Shown here piece by piece: positions 46,670 to 57,349 of a stretch of 64,000 nt of DNA; within the stretch, counting starts at the first letter, position 1, and each line of letters starts with the position of its first letter. The notes below the pieces were generated by a model. It was given only the letters and a program-made list of their open reading frames with translations. It was not told where the DNA came from and ran no database searches. The stretch lies in assembly GCF_023159225.1 (NCBI RefSeq), contig NC_063169.1, forward strand, positions 52,973,934 to 53,037,933, in the 5' to 3' direction. A program made the translations under genes and the position numbers. Source of the stretch: Perognathus longimembris pacificus. Lineage: Eukaryota > Chordata > Mammalia > Rodentia > Heteromyidae.

Positions 46670-46868
46670 TTAGCTCCTCTTCTGTTTCCTGGCTACCAGC
46701 ATGGGTTCTTCCTGTCATAATGTTCTGCCCCATCACAGGCTCAAAAGGGTAGCTCCAAGTGACTAATGAATGAAATGTTAAAGATATGAACCAAATAAAA
46801 CTCTTTTCCTTTTAAATTTATCTATCTCGGGCATTTTGTCACAGCAATGGGAAACATAACTAGAAACT
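46670..46868 (+). mobile_element. Old LTR- or L1-type 3' segment
   Basis: 'gttctgccccatcacaggct', 'aaccaaataaaactcttttc', 'gggcattttgtcacagcaat' matches a common mammalian repeat 3' end. I cannot decide between MaLR LTR and L1. A related segment is at 52211-52565. Confidence 0.38.
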
Positions 46869-46921
46869 AAGAGAACACTAACTTGACTCTGCTCTGTGGT
46901 TTGTCAGACAGGTATTTATTT

Positions 46922-46925
<4 letters not shown>

Positions 46926-46966
<41 letters not shown>
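46926..46966. repeat. (CT)n microsatellite
   Basis: About 20 CT units immediately beside the L1 insertion that starts at 46970. Confidence 0.94.
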
Positions 46967-46969
<3 letters not shown>

Positions 46970-46973
<4 letters not shown>

Positions 46974-47628
46974 CTGTGCCATTTTTTTTTATTAATTGGA
47001 CATAAATTTTTTTACAAGGTGTTGTGCACAGAGGGTGCAGTTACATAGTAGGGCAGTGTGTACATTTCTTATGATATCTTACGACCTGTTTTTCTATCCC
47101 TTGTCTAGGTCAGGTTGACATATATGCAATATACAATGTATCAAGAACATATACAGTATTCACAGACTTGGTCTCTACTGTCTCTCCATCTCCCTTTGTT
47201 AACAGTCATATATCAGGGAGATCATGCCCCTTTGTTTTCTGTGTTCTAGGCTTGTCTCACTCAACATTATTTGTTCGAGTTCTGACCATTTCCCTGCGAA
47301 TAACAGTATTTCACCATTCCTAATCGCTATGTAGTATTCCATTGTGTATAAGTACCATATTTTTTGGATCCATTCGTCTGTGGAGGGGCATCTGGGTTGT
47401 TTCCATATTTTAGCTATTGTGAATTGTGCCGCGATAAACATGGAAGTACAAATGCCTTTTTGATATCTTGGATTTTGCTGTTTAGGATAGATGCCTAGGA
47501 GTGGTATGGCTGGGTCATAGGGTAGGTCTATATTGAGCTTTTTGAGAAACCTCCATACTGTTCTCCAAAGTGGTTGTACTAATTTGCACTCCCACCAACA
47601 ATGGAGAAGGGTTCTCCTGTGCCATTTT
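46970..47628 (-). mobile_element. L1 insertion with 16 bp TSD, short-form 3'UTR
   Basis: Perfect duplication tctcctgtgccatttt at 46970-46985 and 47613-47628. The 5'-truncated ~627 bp element is on the minus strand: 3'UTR from the T-run to about 47200, then the end of ORF2. It lacks the ~237 bp block found in the 40267-40830 copy: 'atacagtatt' goes straight to 'cacagacttgg' at 47160/47161. Confidence 0.94.
47199..47612 (-). pseudogene. L1 ORF2 C-terminal fragment
   Basis: The open frame at 47441-47199 encodes the conserved C-terminal end of the L1 ORF2 protein, including PSTDEWIQKIWYLYTMEYYI and LSETSL, and terminates in the ISLIYDC end. The endonuclease and reverse-transcriptase domains are absent because the insertion is 5'-truncated. 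The region 47442-47612 continues ORF2 in another frame, indicating at least one frameshift. It cannot support retrotransposition. Confidence 0.9.
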
Positions 47629-47639
47629 ATTTCAAGCCA

Positions 47640-48760
47640 AGCTTTATCAGTATATCATGTTTTCTTATGCTACTTTATCTCATTCTTTGAATACCTTTCT
47701 ATATTTTCTCTAAAAGATGAATTCTTTGGTTTCTAATGGGAATTTTTGGACTCTGTATACAGGGTTTTCCTTATTTGTGTTAAACAACTTTTATCAGTTT
47801 TTGTCCTGACCTTCAGTCTGTCTGACAACAACTTTCTTACTTGGATGAGTGCATTTCTCTGCATGAGCAGTAAAGTCCATAGACAGACCTGTAAGTTCTA
47901 TAGCCACAGGAGTCCATTCTCAGTTCTGCCCCCAAATACATTTATTGTTTGTTGTCAGTACTACCTGCTTCTTCTCCTTCCTTTCATGGACTGTCTGCTT
48001 TATTTCTTAAAAAGAAAATTGGAGACTGAAGTTCCTAAAGTTTTTCAATTTTTAAATTCCCAATGTTTTTCTCTATGTTTAGAAAATACAAAAATCTCTG
48101 GAATGCATGATCTTTCCCTGGAAGATTCACATTTCTCTGTCCTCTTTCAGCATTATGTTGTGCTATCAGGAAAATTGAAGTTTCCCTAACTTTTTACCAC
48201 TTGTTAAGTAACATTGTTTTTCTTGGAAGTTTAATTGTTATCTGGAAAGTTACTTCATTCCTTTGATCTCTTGAATACATTGTTTTGAACTGAAACATTG
48301 TATAAAACATTTTACTAAACCATTGGTAGATTCAAATATTTACAAAAATAGTTTTGGATTTATATTTTTCTTATCTTATATTCCCTTTACTAGGATCCCT
48401 AAATAAGTGGATATTTCATTTCTTTATCTCTATTTTAGATAAAGTACTTACTTTGTCATCTTTTTGAGCCTTTTGTTTCAATTCAACAATCTCATGCTTG
48501 TTCATGTTTCTTCTTTGTGTGCTTCTAAGCATGGAAGCACTTCCAGCCTAGTTCTTCCAGCTTTGTAACAGACATTGTTTCATCAAGTTCTGTGGTAACA
48601 GAAGGAGGAAAGGTTCTCATCCATTTCATGACAACACAGGAGTCTCCCTTGATCTATTTGGATCTATATTGGATATTGTCCATAACCTCTAGTTGATATA
48701 TGAAACCTCAGGCAGTACAATCCTATAGAGTTGATTTTTATATATACATGATAAAGTCTA
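47640..48760. other. No supported gene
   Basis: A 147-codon plus-strand frame (47746-48189) is Cys/Phe/Leu-rich without a recognisable domain, start context or splice context. I regard it as chance. Confidence 0.42.
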
Positions 48761-48764
48761 AGTG

Positions 48765-48852
48765 TGTTTTTTCTATAGTGCTGCAGATCAAACTCAGGGC
48801 CTATACACTCTAGGCAAACTCTCTACTACTCAGCTATATCCACATCCCTTAA
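48765..48852 (-). mobile_element. ID-like SINE fragment
   Basis: Antisense ID-like text: 'ctgcagatcaaactcagggc', 'actctaggcaaactctctac'. Old. Confidence 0.45.
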
Positions 48853-48944
48853 GTTTAACTAATTTAGGCACAGTAAAGATTAACAGCGATTGTAATAAAA
48901 TAAAATAAGAGTGATAGTTTATTGCTATAAAATTGACAGTAAAT

Positions 48945-49506
48945 TTGTGCTTGGGGTCATTACTAAGTAAAATAGACATTACTTAAATATAAGTGGGGTG
49001 ATTCTGCCACAGTTGATATGATAATAAAGACAGATACTAAGTGACTGAAGGACAGATAGCATATGCAGGGTGACTAGGCAGAGGGATGTTGTACATTCTG
49101 GGCTGCATGGAGTAACACAATATATCAGATTTATTATACTATTTAGATGGTGTACAATTTAAAATTTATGTATTTTTTAAATTTTGGATATTTCCATGAA
49201 ATATATTTAGATCACAATTGACCATAGGTAACTAATGCTACAGAAAGCAAAATGGGGGCTGGGGATATGGCCTAGTGGCAAGAGTGCTTGCCTCGCATAC
49301 ATGAAGCCCTGAGTTCAATTCCCCAGCACCACATATACAGAAAATGGCCAGAAGTGGTGCTGTGGCTCAAGTGGCAGAGTACTAGCCTTGAGCAAAAAGA
49401 AGCCAGGGATAGTGCTCAGGCCCTGAGTCCAAGGCCGGGGACTGTCAAAAAAAAAGAAGAAAAAAAAAAAAAAGAAAGCAAAATGGTAGATAAGAGAGTA
49501 CTAGAT
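48945..49506 (-). mobile_element. Tigger-type (pogo/mariner) DNA transposon remnant
   Basis: 'cttggggtcattactaagta' (48951) is the diverged start of the transposase frame on the minus strand. 'actaagtgactgaaggacag', 'tggtgtacaatttaaaattt' and 'aactaatgctacagaaagca' follow the order I remember for a Tigger subfamily terminal region. The terminal repeat continues after the SINE as 'agataagagagtactag' (to ~49506). Confidence 0.62.
49242..49486 (+). mobile_element. IDL-Geo SINE, full length with 14 bp TSD
   Basis: Perfect duplication agaaagcaaaatgg at 49242-49255 and 49473-49486. Head 'ctggggatatggcctagtgg' with B-box-like 'gagttcaattcc'; Geo 'agaagtggtgctgtggctca' to 'ctgagtccaaggcc', then A-rich tail. 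Inserted into the terminal repeat of the Tigger remnant. The best sense-strand copy in the window. Confidence 0.97.
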
Positions 49507-49509
49507 AAG

Positions 49510-52205
49510 AGGGGTGTTTTCTGGTTTGGAGAAATGGTCATCTTTCTTAGAGTGGTTTTATTCAGTCTTATTTTTCTTTTCTTTATTTCTTCTTTGTCAT
49601 TATTAGGAAAACTGTCAGTCTTACACAGACTGTTCATGAGTGAGTTTCTTTCCTTTAGCTCTTGGTTGAACTCAAGAGAAGTTCTAGTTTCTTGCTAATC
49701 CCTGTTATGATTATTTGTTGCTGCTAGTTTTTCCTTGGCAGGGCAATTCTTTTCTTCAGTGATTTCTAAACTGGCTTTCCTCAGTAAAAGAAGTTCGATA
49801 GAATTTGGGCCTATGATTTTAGGTTCTTTTGTCCAAAATAGAAGTTTGCTGATTTTTCTGGGAAAAAGTTACATCTTAGTAAAACATAGGAAGCATTAAG
49901 AAATAAGCAACACCAAAAATGTTGCCAGTTACAAATGATTTATCATCTTAGTATATATCTGACTAAAAAGTATTTAAATTTATACAGAACGTATGTTTAT
50001 AATATGTATACATAATACACACAGAAACTGGTGCATATTTGCATGTGTATATATACATATATGCAAATATATGTATATTAGGTGAATACATACAAAATGG
50101 TAATAATATACAATGCTAGCAATATACATGTACAATTAGGGTATTTAACTTTTATTTTCTTCTTGGTTATTGGTCCTAAAGTTTTCAGACTATGCACTAA
50201 GACCCTACAGTAGCAAATTCACAGGGTGCCATTGCATTTTTAAATTATTAGAGAAATGCAGTGGTATTGACATCTCTTGGAAACTAGATTGTCATAGATC
50301 ACAATTTAAAATTAGATTGTATTCCATTCCTTTTAATGGCGTCATTTTCGTAAAGCTGGATTCATGCAATTGCAAATAAGTACTCTATGCCAATCAATGA
50401 GGAATAAGACACAAAGTAAGCATTATCTACTTCAAGTCCAAGCTTTGAGAAGTTATCCAGTTACTAGCAATAAATACATCCCACTAATAAGTATTTGTGC
50501 TAAGTATGAAATAAAAATATTATTTTAATTTATGTGTATTATTTTTTCAGGGGTAGAAATCTACATATAGTGAAATATCCACCCAACAAATTATAGCAAA
50601 AACAGCGGTAGTTTTAGCCCTCTAAGATCCCTCCTCTTACCGACTTTTTCAGGAACCTGTTGGAGGATATGCTCTGGGAATGGGGGGGCTAAATCAAGAA
50701 AGAAGACCCAGGAAACAGAAGATTTATCACAGAAGCAAAGCAAAAGGAATTTCCAGTATGATAGTTAAGTCCCTAAGTTAAGTTTTATTCATTATCCATT
50801 AGAATATTAGCCTTTTTCTTCTTGACTTGAGCTCTTTACTAAAGCGATAACTGCTTTGTGTCTTTGTCCTGTTTTAAATTAGTTTAAGTAATAATTGACC
50901 TTAAAGAAACTAAGCTAGATGCTTGAGGTTGGTTTTTGGATGAAGATTTATTATCTATAAAATAATGAAGTTTTAGTAGTTATTTGCTTTGTCCCTTTTA
51001 ACTGTGGGTTTTGATCCCTTTTTTTTAAAGGGAAGAAAGGATTTCATTCAAAATATTTATTATGAGAAGATGGGAGCAAGTATTTCAGCCCATCTTTTTC
51101 TTGATCTCTTTTGACTTGACCTAACAGGAAGCTTTTCATGACAAACAGAAACCACTGAGGACAAAAACTCTAGATAAAAATCCTTCAGTCTCAGTATGAT
51201 AAAACTACAAAAATATAAATTGAAATATCACAAAATTTGCCAAGTGGACGTTGAGGAGGAAAGTACATATCCTCATTCTAGCTGTTTCCCAATTACTAAC
51301 CATGTAAGTGGAAGAGAAGGGACCAAGGTGCCTAGAAATGTCAAACTGGCTAAGATTAAACAGGAAATACTGGAAACTCTACCTGCAGAATGTTTCCATC
51401 ACAAATCCTTTCTTCATGTTGTTCTATTCAGGGAGTAACAACTCATTCACACAAGAGAAAAATGACTGTAGAACTCTGAAACTCGCTCTCTAGAACTTTC
51501 ATTATACTATAGTTCAAGCAGAAATAGGGAAAGAGTGGGAGGCAGCTGTGAGTTCATATTTATAGACTTTCGCAACTATTTCTCCTTCTTTCTGTATTAC
51601 CACCCCATACAACTTTTGTTCATGTTTTCCTTTCCGGTGGTTCTTATATAGTGCTAGGATCAGGATGTAGCTGTCATTAACAATATCTGAAAACAGGAAG
51701 GAGAAATGGCATGCAATTGTTTAGATGTGATATTAACTTTTATTATCTTCTAAAAACAAAAGTGCTTCTAAGCCAATGTTATTGTTTTTCATGTCTTTGT
51801 CCAGAACATCATCAGTGAAACAAGATCTTTCCCCTCTGTACTATGCTTTAAATTTTTTTCATAACTTCTACTGCCACTTGGTACTTCTTACACGTATATG
51901 GTGATGAAGTCCTCACAGTTATCTAATTTGTGAAAGTTTCATTTTGTTTTCTTAAAAATTATGCAGTCAGAACCATTTCATTCATATCAGATATTAGAGA
52001 AAATAATATAAGCTTCAAACTTCAGTCAGAATTGAACATATTTGAAAAACATTGTATTTGCAAATATTCAAAACTTTCATTTGGGCAATAAGTTGTAAAA
52101 TAGCTGGTTTTACAGATGAAGAGTAGAAAGTGTGTGAGGTTTTTAGAGCTTTTGCAAACATTTTCAATGAGTTCTAAAGGAGAAAGTTAATCCATTTGCT
52201 ACTAT
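49510..52205. other. No recognisable gene
   Basis: Includes an AT-rich ATGTATA tract at 49995-50100. Short frames at 51196-51493 have no domain or splice evidence. Confidence 0.4.
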
Positions 52206-52210
52206 GAGGG

Positions 52211-52340
52211 GTTGAAACATCTGGGAGAAAGGGCTTGGCAGAAAGTGCTAAGGTTACTGGGGGCATTCCCTTGAAGTTGAAACATCTAGGAGAAAGATCT
52301 CAGTGGGATGTACTTAGGTCATTGGGGGCATTCCCTTGGA
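52211..52340. repeat. Tandem duplication of a 65 bp unit
   Basis: Units 52211-52275 and 52276-52340 both start gttgaaacatct(g/a)ggagaaag and end tgggggcattcccttg(a/g)a. The middle has diverged. Confidence 0.85.
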
Positions 52341-52565
52341 GGCCATTGTGGAATCTCAGTCTCTTCCTCTTTTCTTGTTTGCTTCCTGGGCATGACATGG
52401 CTATCTTTGATTTGCTGTAAACTCCTCATGATGATGTGCTGCCTTTCCATAGGTCCAAAAGCAACAGGGCCAATAGATAATGGACTGAGACTACTAAATT
52501 TGTTAGTAAAAATAAATCTTTTTTTAACATGTGAATAAACTCAAGTGACAAAAAGCTGACTAACG
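52341..52565 (+). mobile_element. Old LTR- or L1-type 3' segment
   Basis: 'aaaagcaacagggccaatag', 'atggactgagactactaaat', 'aataaatctttttttaacat' and 'aaaaagctgactaacgcc' is the 3' end of a common mammalian repeat, as at 46670-46868. The 65 bp duplication sits at its 5' side. Confidence 0.4.
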
Positions 52566-52766
52566 CCTTCTGAGAAGACTATCGTTTTCTCTGTTAAAAT
52601 GTTGACTAGGCACCTGGTTATTGGTTCTATTATTTAGGACAATGTAAGTTGAACATACCATAGTGTGCATTATAGAGCAAAGGCAAATCTCAAGGTGCAC
52701 ATATGCATTGACATTCCTGTGGCTAGCAATTGAAATAGGTCTGGTGGACTACTAAATGTTTGCTTT

Positions 52767-52930
52767 AAAAGACAGAAGGACCGAGGGAAGGGGGGGAGGG
52801 AGGGGGGCATGAGGGACAAGGCAACAAACAGTACAAGAAATGTATCCAATGCCCAACATATGATACTGTAACCTCTCTGTACATCAGTTTGATAATAAAA
52901 ATTTGAGAAAAAAAAAAAGACAGAAGGACC
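52767..52930 (+). mobile_element. Very short L1 3' insertion with 16 bp TSD
   Basis: Perfect duplication aaaagacagaaggacc at 52767-52782 and 52915-52930. The insert is only ~132 bp of L1 3'UTR (G-rich 'gggaagggggggagg', 'gtacaagaaatgtatccaat', 'acctctctgtacatcagttt') plus A-tail. Confidence 0.95.
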
Positions 52931-53224
52931 CCAAGAAGATTTACAATGTATGGAGGTAAAGGAGAAAGGAGGAATGGCTACAGAACAGTGCTCCTGCGAG
53001 ATAGTTCACCAAGTGTGAAGATATGATTAGACAGTCACTAGAATGTAGAAGAGCTAGCCCAGGTGGATTTTGAAGCCATAAGGAAGAGAAAATAATGGAA
53101 AGAATTTAAATTTTTGGTTATGGAATGGGGAATTTGTTATGGGAGAGCATGTCAGTGTTTGAAAACAAAAACAAACTTGGATGTGGAGACCTGAAAGGAA
53201 GAAGAAAGAGATTTAGTACTTAGT

Positions 53225-53377
53225 GGGTACAGAGTTTCAGCTGGAGATGAAAAATATGTGGGTGGTGATGGCTGCACAATAATGTGAGTACATTAAATAC
53301 AGTAGACTATATACTTCAAATGGCTAAAATGACAAATTCTTTTGCTATGTATATTTTGCCACTATAAAAGTGTTATA
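53225..53377 (+). mobile_element. Ancient L1 3' end
   Basis: 'gggtggtgatggctgcacaa', 'gtgagtacattaaatacag' and 'tatattttgccactataaaa' match a mammal-wide old L1 3' end. Confidence 0.52.
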
Positions 53378-53379
53378 AG

Positions 53380-54200
53380 GCTGAAAAAAGGAAATGTCTC
53401 ACATAATTATAATAATCTCTTGTGAACCATACTATTTAGAGCTCTAGAGTCCATTTGTGTGATTTAAAGTTTTATAAAAAAATTAAGTATGAGACCTTTC
53501 ATAATGAAAAGCTTAGTTAAATCCTTTATAGTTATCAAAGTAACTTGTTAAATTGTGTAAATATGTAAAATGAAATTTCCTGGGCTCTGCTTCAGGCCTA
53601 TTAAATTATAGCCTTTAGGCATAAGGTCCCAAATTGACATTTTAACAGGTATGCTTCAGTTCTTTATGCAGCACAAAAGAATACTAATTCTCCAAATTAT
53701 TTTTTCAGACCTGTTGGAAATATTTTAATTTTTATTCTTTCAACAAGTAGAAAAACAGTCTGGAAAATAATACTTCTTAATTATTTGGATAAATTGTAAA
53801 AAGACACAAGCCTTCTGTAAAAAGTCATAAGAGGACACCAATAATAACAAATAGTGAAATGATTTCATTTTTGGTGAATGAGACTTTAGCTACAGTTATT
53901 GTATTTAATTTAGAAAAACAAAGAAATGTCATAGTTCTAACAGCTGAAGCATTATGAATACATTTATGCAGGTATTACTATTAGCTATTATGTTAATACA
54001 ATGACATTAGTTTTTTCAGTAATACAATAAAATCAACTATTATAATAGCATACAATAATAGTATGAATTCTTCTTTATAAGTGCCTTCATGAGATTTGTG
54101 TAGATAACACCTTTGGCTACATGTGTATATAAACAGTAGAGATGAAAGACATGATTGGTTTTCTTTTTTAATGGTATTGATTATTTTTAAATAGTATTAA
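53380..54200. other. No supported gene; possible hAT trace
   Basis: 53580-53690 ('tgcttcaggcctattaaatt', 'gacattttaacaggtatgct') may be a MER5-like fragment. Otherwise AT-rich. Confidence 0.35.
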
Positions 54201-54202
54201 AA

Positions 54203-54475
54203 GACTTTTATTTGCTAGGTAGATGAAGTAACACTTGAACCATAATCTTATTCTTAAAATTTTTTTTGCTTTAAGTTATTTTTCATTTAGGGACTCATAA
54301 TTTGCCTGAAGCTAGCCTTAGGCAAGAGATCCTTCTACTTATGTCTCCTTGCAAAGCTGGAATTATACATAGAATATGCTTGGCTTGTTTGTTGAGGTGG
54401 GGGTCTCTCTTTTTTTCCTGGGCTGGAGTCAAAACTATTATCTTACTATATTTGCCCCATGCCTAACCTGAAAAC
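54203..54475 (-). mobile_element. Old B1/ID-type SINE remains
   Basis: Weak antisense pattern: 'atttgctaggtagatgaag', 'gtctccttgcaaagctggaa', 'ttcctgggctggagtcaaaa'. Confidence 0.35.
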
Positions 54476-54616
54476 ATTAAGTGAATAGAGAACAGTTCTT
54501 AAATTTCTAATTGGATGGCCTGGCTTACAATCACATTTGCCTCGATAGATCATGGACAGCAATAGCAGTTTTGAAACAAATTTTAAAATGCTCTGATAGA
54601 AAATTTAGTACTCAAG

Positions 54617-54617
<1 letters not shown>

Positions 54618-54669
<52 letters not shown>
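54618..54669. repeat. (GT)n microsatellite, about 26 units
   Basis: Pure GT run at the tail side of the SINE beginning at 54670. Confidence 0.96.
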
Positions 54670-54672
<3 letters not shown>

Positions 54673-55330
54673 AGGGTTTGAATTCAGGCTTTTTTTGCTT
54701 GCTAGGTAGATGCTGTGTCACTAAGTCATACTTCCAGCCCTTTTTTGCTTTTTTTCCCCCCCTAGTCCAGGGGCTTGGACTCAGGGCCTGAACACTGTCC
54801 CTGGCTTCTTTTTGCTCAAGGCTAGCACTCTGCTACTTGAGCCACAGTGGCACTTCTGGCCATTTTCTGTACATATGGTGCTGGGGAATTGAACCAAGGG
54901 CTTCATGTATATGAGGCAAGCACTCTTGCCACTTGTCCATATTCCCAGCCCCTCCAGCCCTTTTTTGCACTGGTTATTTTTTAGATAAGTCTCACTTCCT
55001 GCCCGGGTTCATGCATGTACTGTGACCCACATGATTTTTGCCTCCTGAAGTACTTGGGATAACATGTTCATCATCTCACGTAGCTTTTTCATTGGGATGG
55101 AGTCTTGTGCACTTTTCTTCCTGGGCTGGCCTGGAACCTGAATCCTCCCAATTGTACCCTCCCATATTGCTAATATGATAGGTGTGTATTATCATGTTCA
55201 GCTATGATTTGAGAAGGTGTCTTGTCTTGTGAACTTTTTCCCTGAGTTGGCCTCAAATAATAATCCTACTGATATCACTTCCCAAGTAGCAAGGATTTCA
55301 GGCACAAGCAACTGACATCTCAGCAGATCA
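54670..55330 (-). mobile_element. B1-B1-ID multimeric SINE, split by an IDL-Geo
   Basis: Antisense ID-like block (agggtttgaattcaggcttt ... cttccagccc, 54670-54740), interruption, then successive B1-like antisense blocks at about 54970-55080, 55085-55200 and 55205-55330 ('cctgggctggcctggaacct', 'agcaaggatttcaggcac'). Confidence 0.6.
54733..54968 (-). mobile_element. IDL-Geo SINE nested in another SINE, 16 bp TSD
   Basis: Perfect duplication tccagcccttttttgc at 54733-54748 and 54953-54968. Antisense Geo (ccaggggcttggactcaggg) and head (gggaattgaaccaagggctt ... catattcccagcccc) in between. Confidence 0.95.
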
Positions 55331-55334
55331 AGAA

Positions 55335-56250
55335 TTTAATGACAGATATGGTTTGTTTTGGGGTTTAAACTAAGGCTTTAAGGTTTTTATTTAGTCTGTT
55401 TTTAAGTTTTATGCATATTTAGCCATTATATTTTTTTCTGTTCAGCCTTTTTTATCTTCTATAAACATGTATTGCCAACCAACTGTTCTGCAAGCCCCAG
55501 AACTCTTGATGAATGTAACTCCCCATGGTTAGGAAGGGATCATTGTAATTATTTCAAGCATGCAAATAAGCATTCCACACTTACTCTTCATTACCTTAAG
55601 AAAAATTGAACAAGTAACTGAAAAAATTTTAATAATTGTAGCTTGGCAAGTTATTGATAAATTAAAGGAGTGATTTCTCCATACCTTACCTTCTCTCTAT
55701 TCTGGGTGGGAACAGCCTTATCAGAAAAAAAGAAAAAGGACAGAAAAATGCAAGAGCAGGCTGCTCTTGTGGAAGAGGGCATTTGTAAAGGTAAAACCTT
55801 AGGAGCTACAGCTTTATGCAAAGCCATCCACTTTCCTGTGATTGAAGTGATGTATTGTTGAGGGGACCAAAGAGAGAGGAGGATCAAAAACAGAGGCATC
55901 TGTCTTTTCTCTAGGTGATGCTCCATCACCAATCCTCAAAGATAGAGAAGCATATTTAAAAAGAAATTAGAGAAGTGTATTTGTACTACTGTAGAATATG
56001 GGACTCAGAGGAGGGATGATAATTTTGCCTTGCCAGTCCTGGGATCCTTATGAAGTCCCTAAAAAGAAATAGTGATAAGAATCAAGGACTAATACTGACC
56101 AGTGGCTTTCCTATTTGGATGAGGGGTCCGAACCAGGAATAAGTTAATATAGGAAAATAAATCAAATTCTAGTACTTGATTAGGCAGCAAATTGTTCTTT
56201 TCACATAGGATAATGGCTATTTTATAATGTTCCTCTTTAAAAATTGTTTT
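55335..56250. other. No recognisable gene
   Basis: No supported exon or young repeat. Confidence 0.4.
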
Positions 56251-56253
56251 CTA

Positions 56254-56330
56254 CAATGTGTGTATGTGTGTGTTTTGCTGTTTTGCTGTATGTGTTTTGT
56301 GTTGTGTGTGTTTGATGTTTTGCTCACAGA
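56254..56330. repeat. GT-rich low-complexity tract
   Basis: Imperfect GTGT, TTTTGCTG and GTGTTT words. Confidence 0.75.
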
Positions 56331-56334
56331 TGAA

Positions 56335-57245
56335 TCAAGTGTGTGAGAAAGAAGGAAAAGGGGAAATCAGTGGAAATGTTTCTGTGCAAAAGTGAAAGTA
56401 ACTGATTAAAAAGGTTAATGCAAACTTTCAAACAGGAGGATTTTCCAGGGTTATTGACTTCATAGGAATTATGTTGGTTGTTTTGAAATCAAGGTGGAAT
56501 TCGCAACTATGTGACTCCATCTACAGTTATTCTGTTTGCATTTTTTATTGCTGTGGTATAATAGGCTTGCTGTTGAGGATCTGTGTGAAAATACCAGTGG
56601 GAGGGAAGACTTCTTTTCTAACTGATTAAAATGTGTGGGGCTGCTGTGATGATTTCCCCTGTGTTTCCTTTGGCTGCAAATAATACCACAAAGCTCACTC
56701 AATGACGCACATGGACAGCTGATAACAGCTGACACATGTGGACATTAAGCCAAGTATATATTATCAGAAAAACGAGCTAAAATCCCCACAAAACTCCCTA
56801 CTGCTTGACTTGAAAATACTTATTTTGCAATCTTGTAATGACACAGTACACAATATTTTTAATTGTGCATGTTAAAATGCCTGCAATGAAATCTCAAGTA
56901 AGAGTAAAAGCATGTCCCCTTAATAACTATGAGCTAGATATATGACAGGATTATTATTACATCATTAATATACTTTATTAATACATTAATATTAATACAT
57001 ATATTAGCACATCATTAATATACTTTTTGGTAGTAGAGTATCTGAGAATTGCATGCAATTAGTAGCATTATTTTGGATTACATCTATATAGTAGACACTC
57101 TTTATTTGACTTTACAAACTTAATTGATGTTTTATTCAAAGCTTTATATTGATAGACTTTCCCTAAATCAAATAATACAATGAACTTAAAAATAGCACTT
57201 TGCTGCTATACTCCCCATACTAGATTTGTTTCCTCTAAAGATACC
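56335..57245. other. No recognisable gene
   Basis: Contains ATTAATAT(A/T) repetition at 56960-57025. No exon. Confidence 0.4.
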
Positions 57246-57249
57246 AGTG

Positions 57250-57345
57250 TCATCTGGGGTGTAGCTCAAGAGGTAAAGTACCCTCCTAGAAAGCAGGAGA
57301 CTCTGAGTTCAAACCCCAGTACCACCAAAATAAACAAATAAAAAA
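57250..57345 (+). mobile_element. ID-like SINE monomer
   Basis: Sense tRNA-Ala-like head: A-box-like 'ggtgtagctcaagaggtaaa', B-box-like 'gagttcaaaccccagtacc', followed by an AAATAAACAAATAAA tail. No Geo or B1 partner. A SINE, not a tRNA gene: it lacks a foldable 3' half. Confidence 0.65.
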
Positions 57346-57349
57346 ATCC

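Noticed and set aside
47746..48189. 147-codon plus-strand frame rich in Cys, Phe and Leu
   Set aside because: No recognisable domain or transcript context. Expected by chance in 64 kb of six frames.
49288..49698. 136-codon plus-strand frame beginning in a SINE
   Set aside because: It reads through the IDL-Geo copy; the same peptide words (PQHHIYRKWPEVVL, LEQKEARDSAQALSP) recur in other IDL-Geo copies, for example near 23026, 28240 and 38599. This is repeat-derived, not a gene.
57250..57345. tRNA gene
   Set aside because: Contains A- and B-box-like motifs but no complete cloverleaf, and it ends in an A-rich tail. It is an ID-like SINE; the same applies to every IDL-Geo head.
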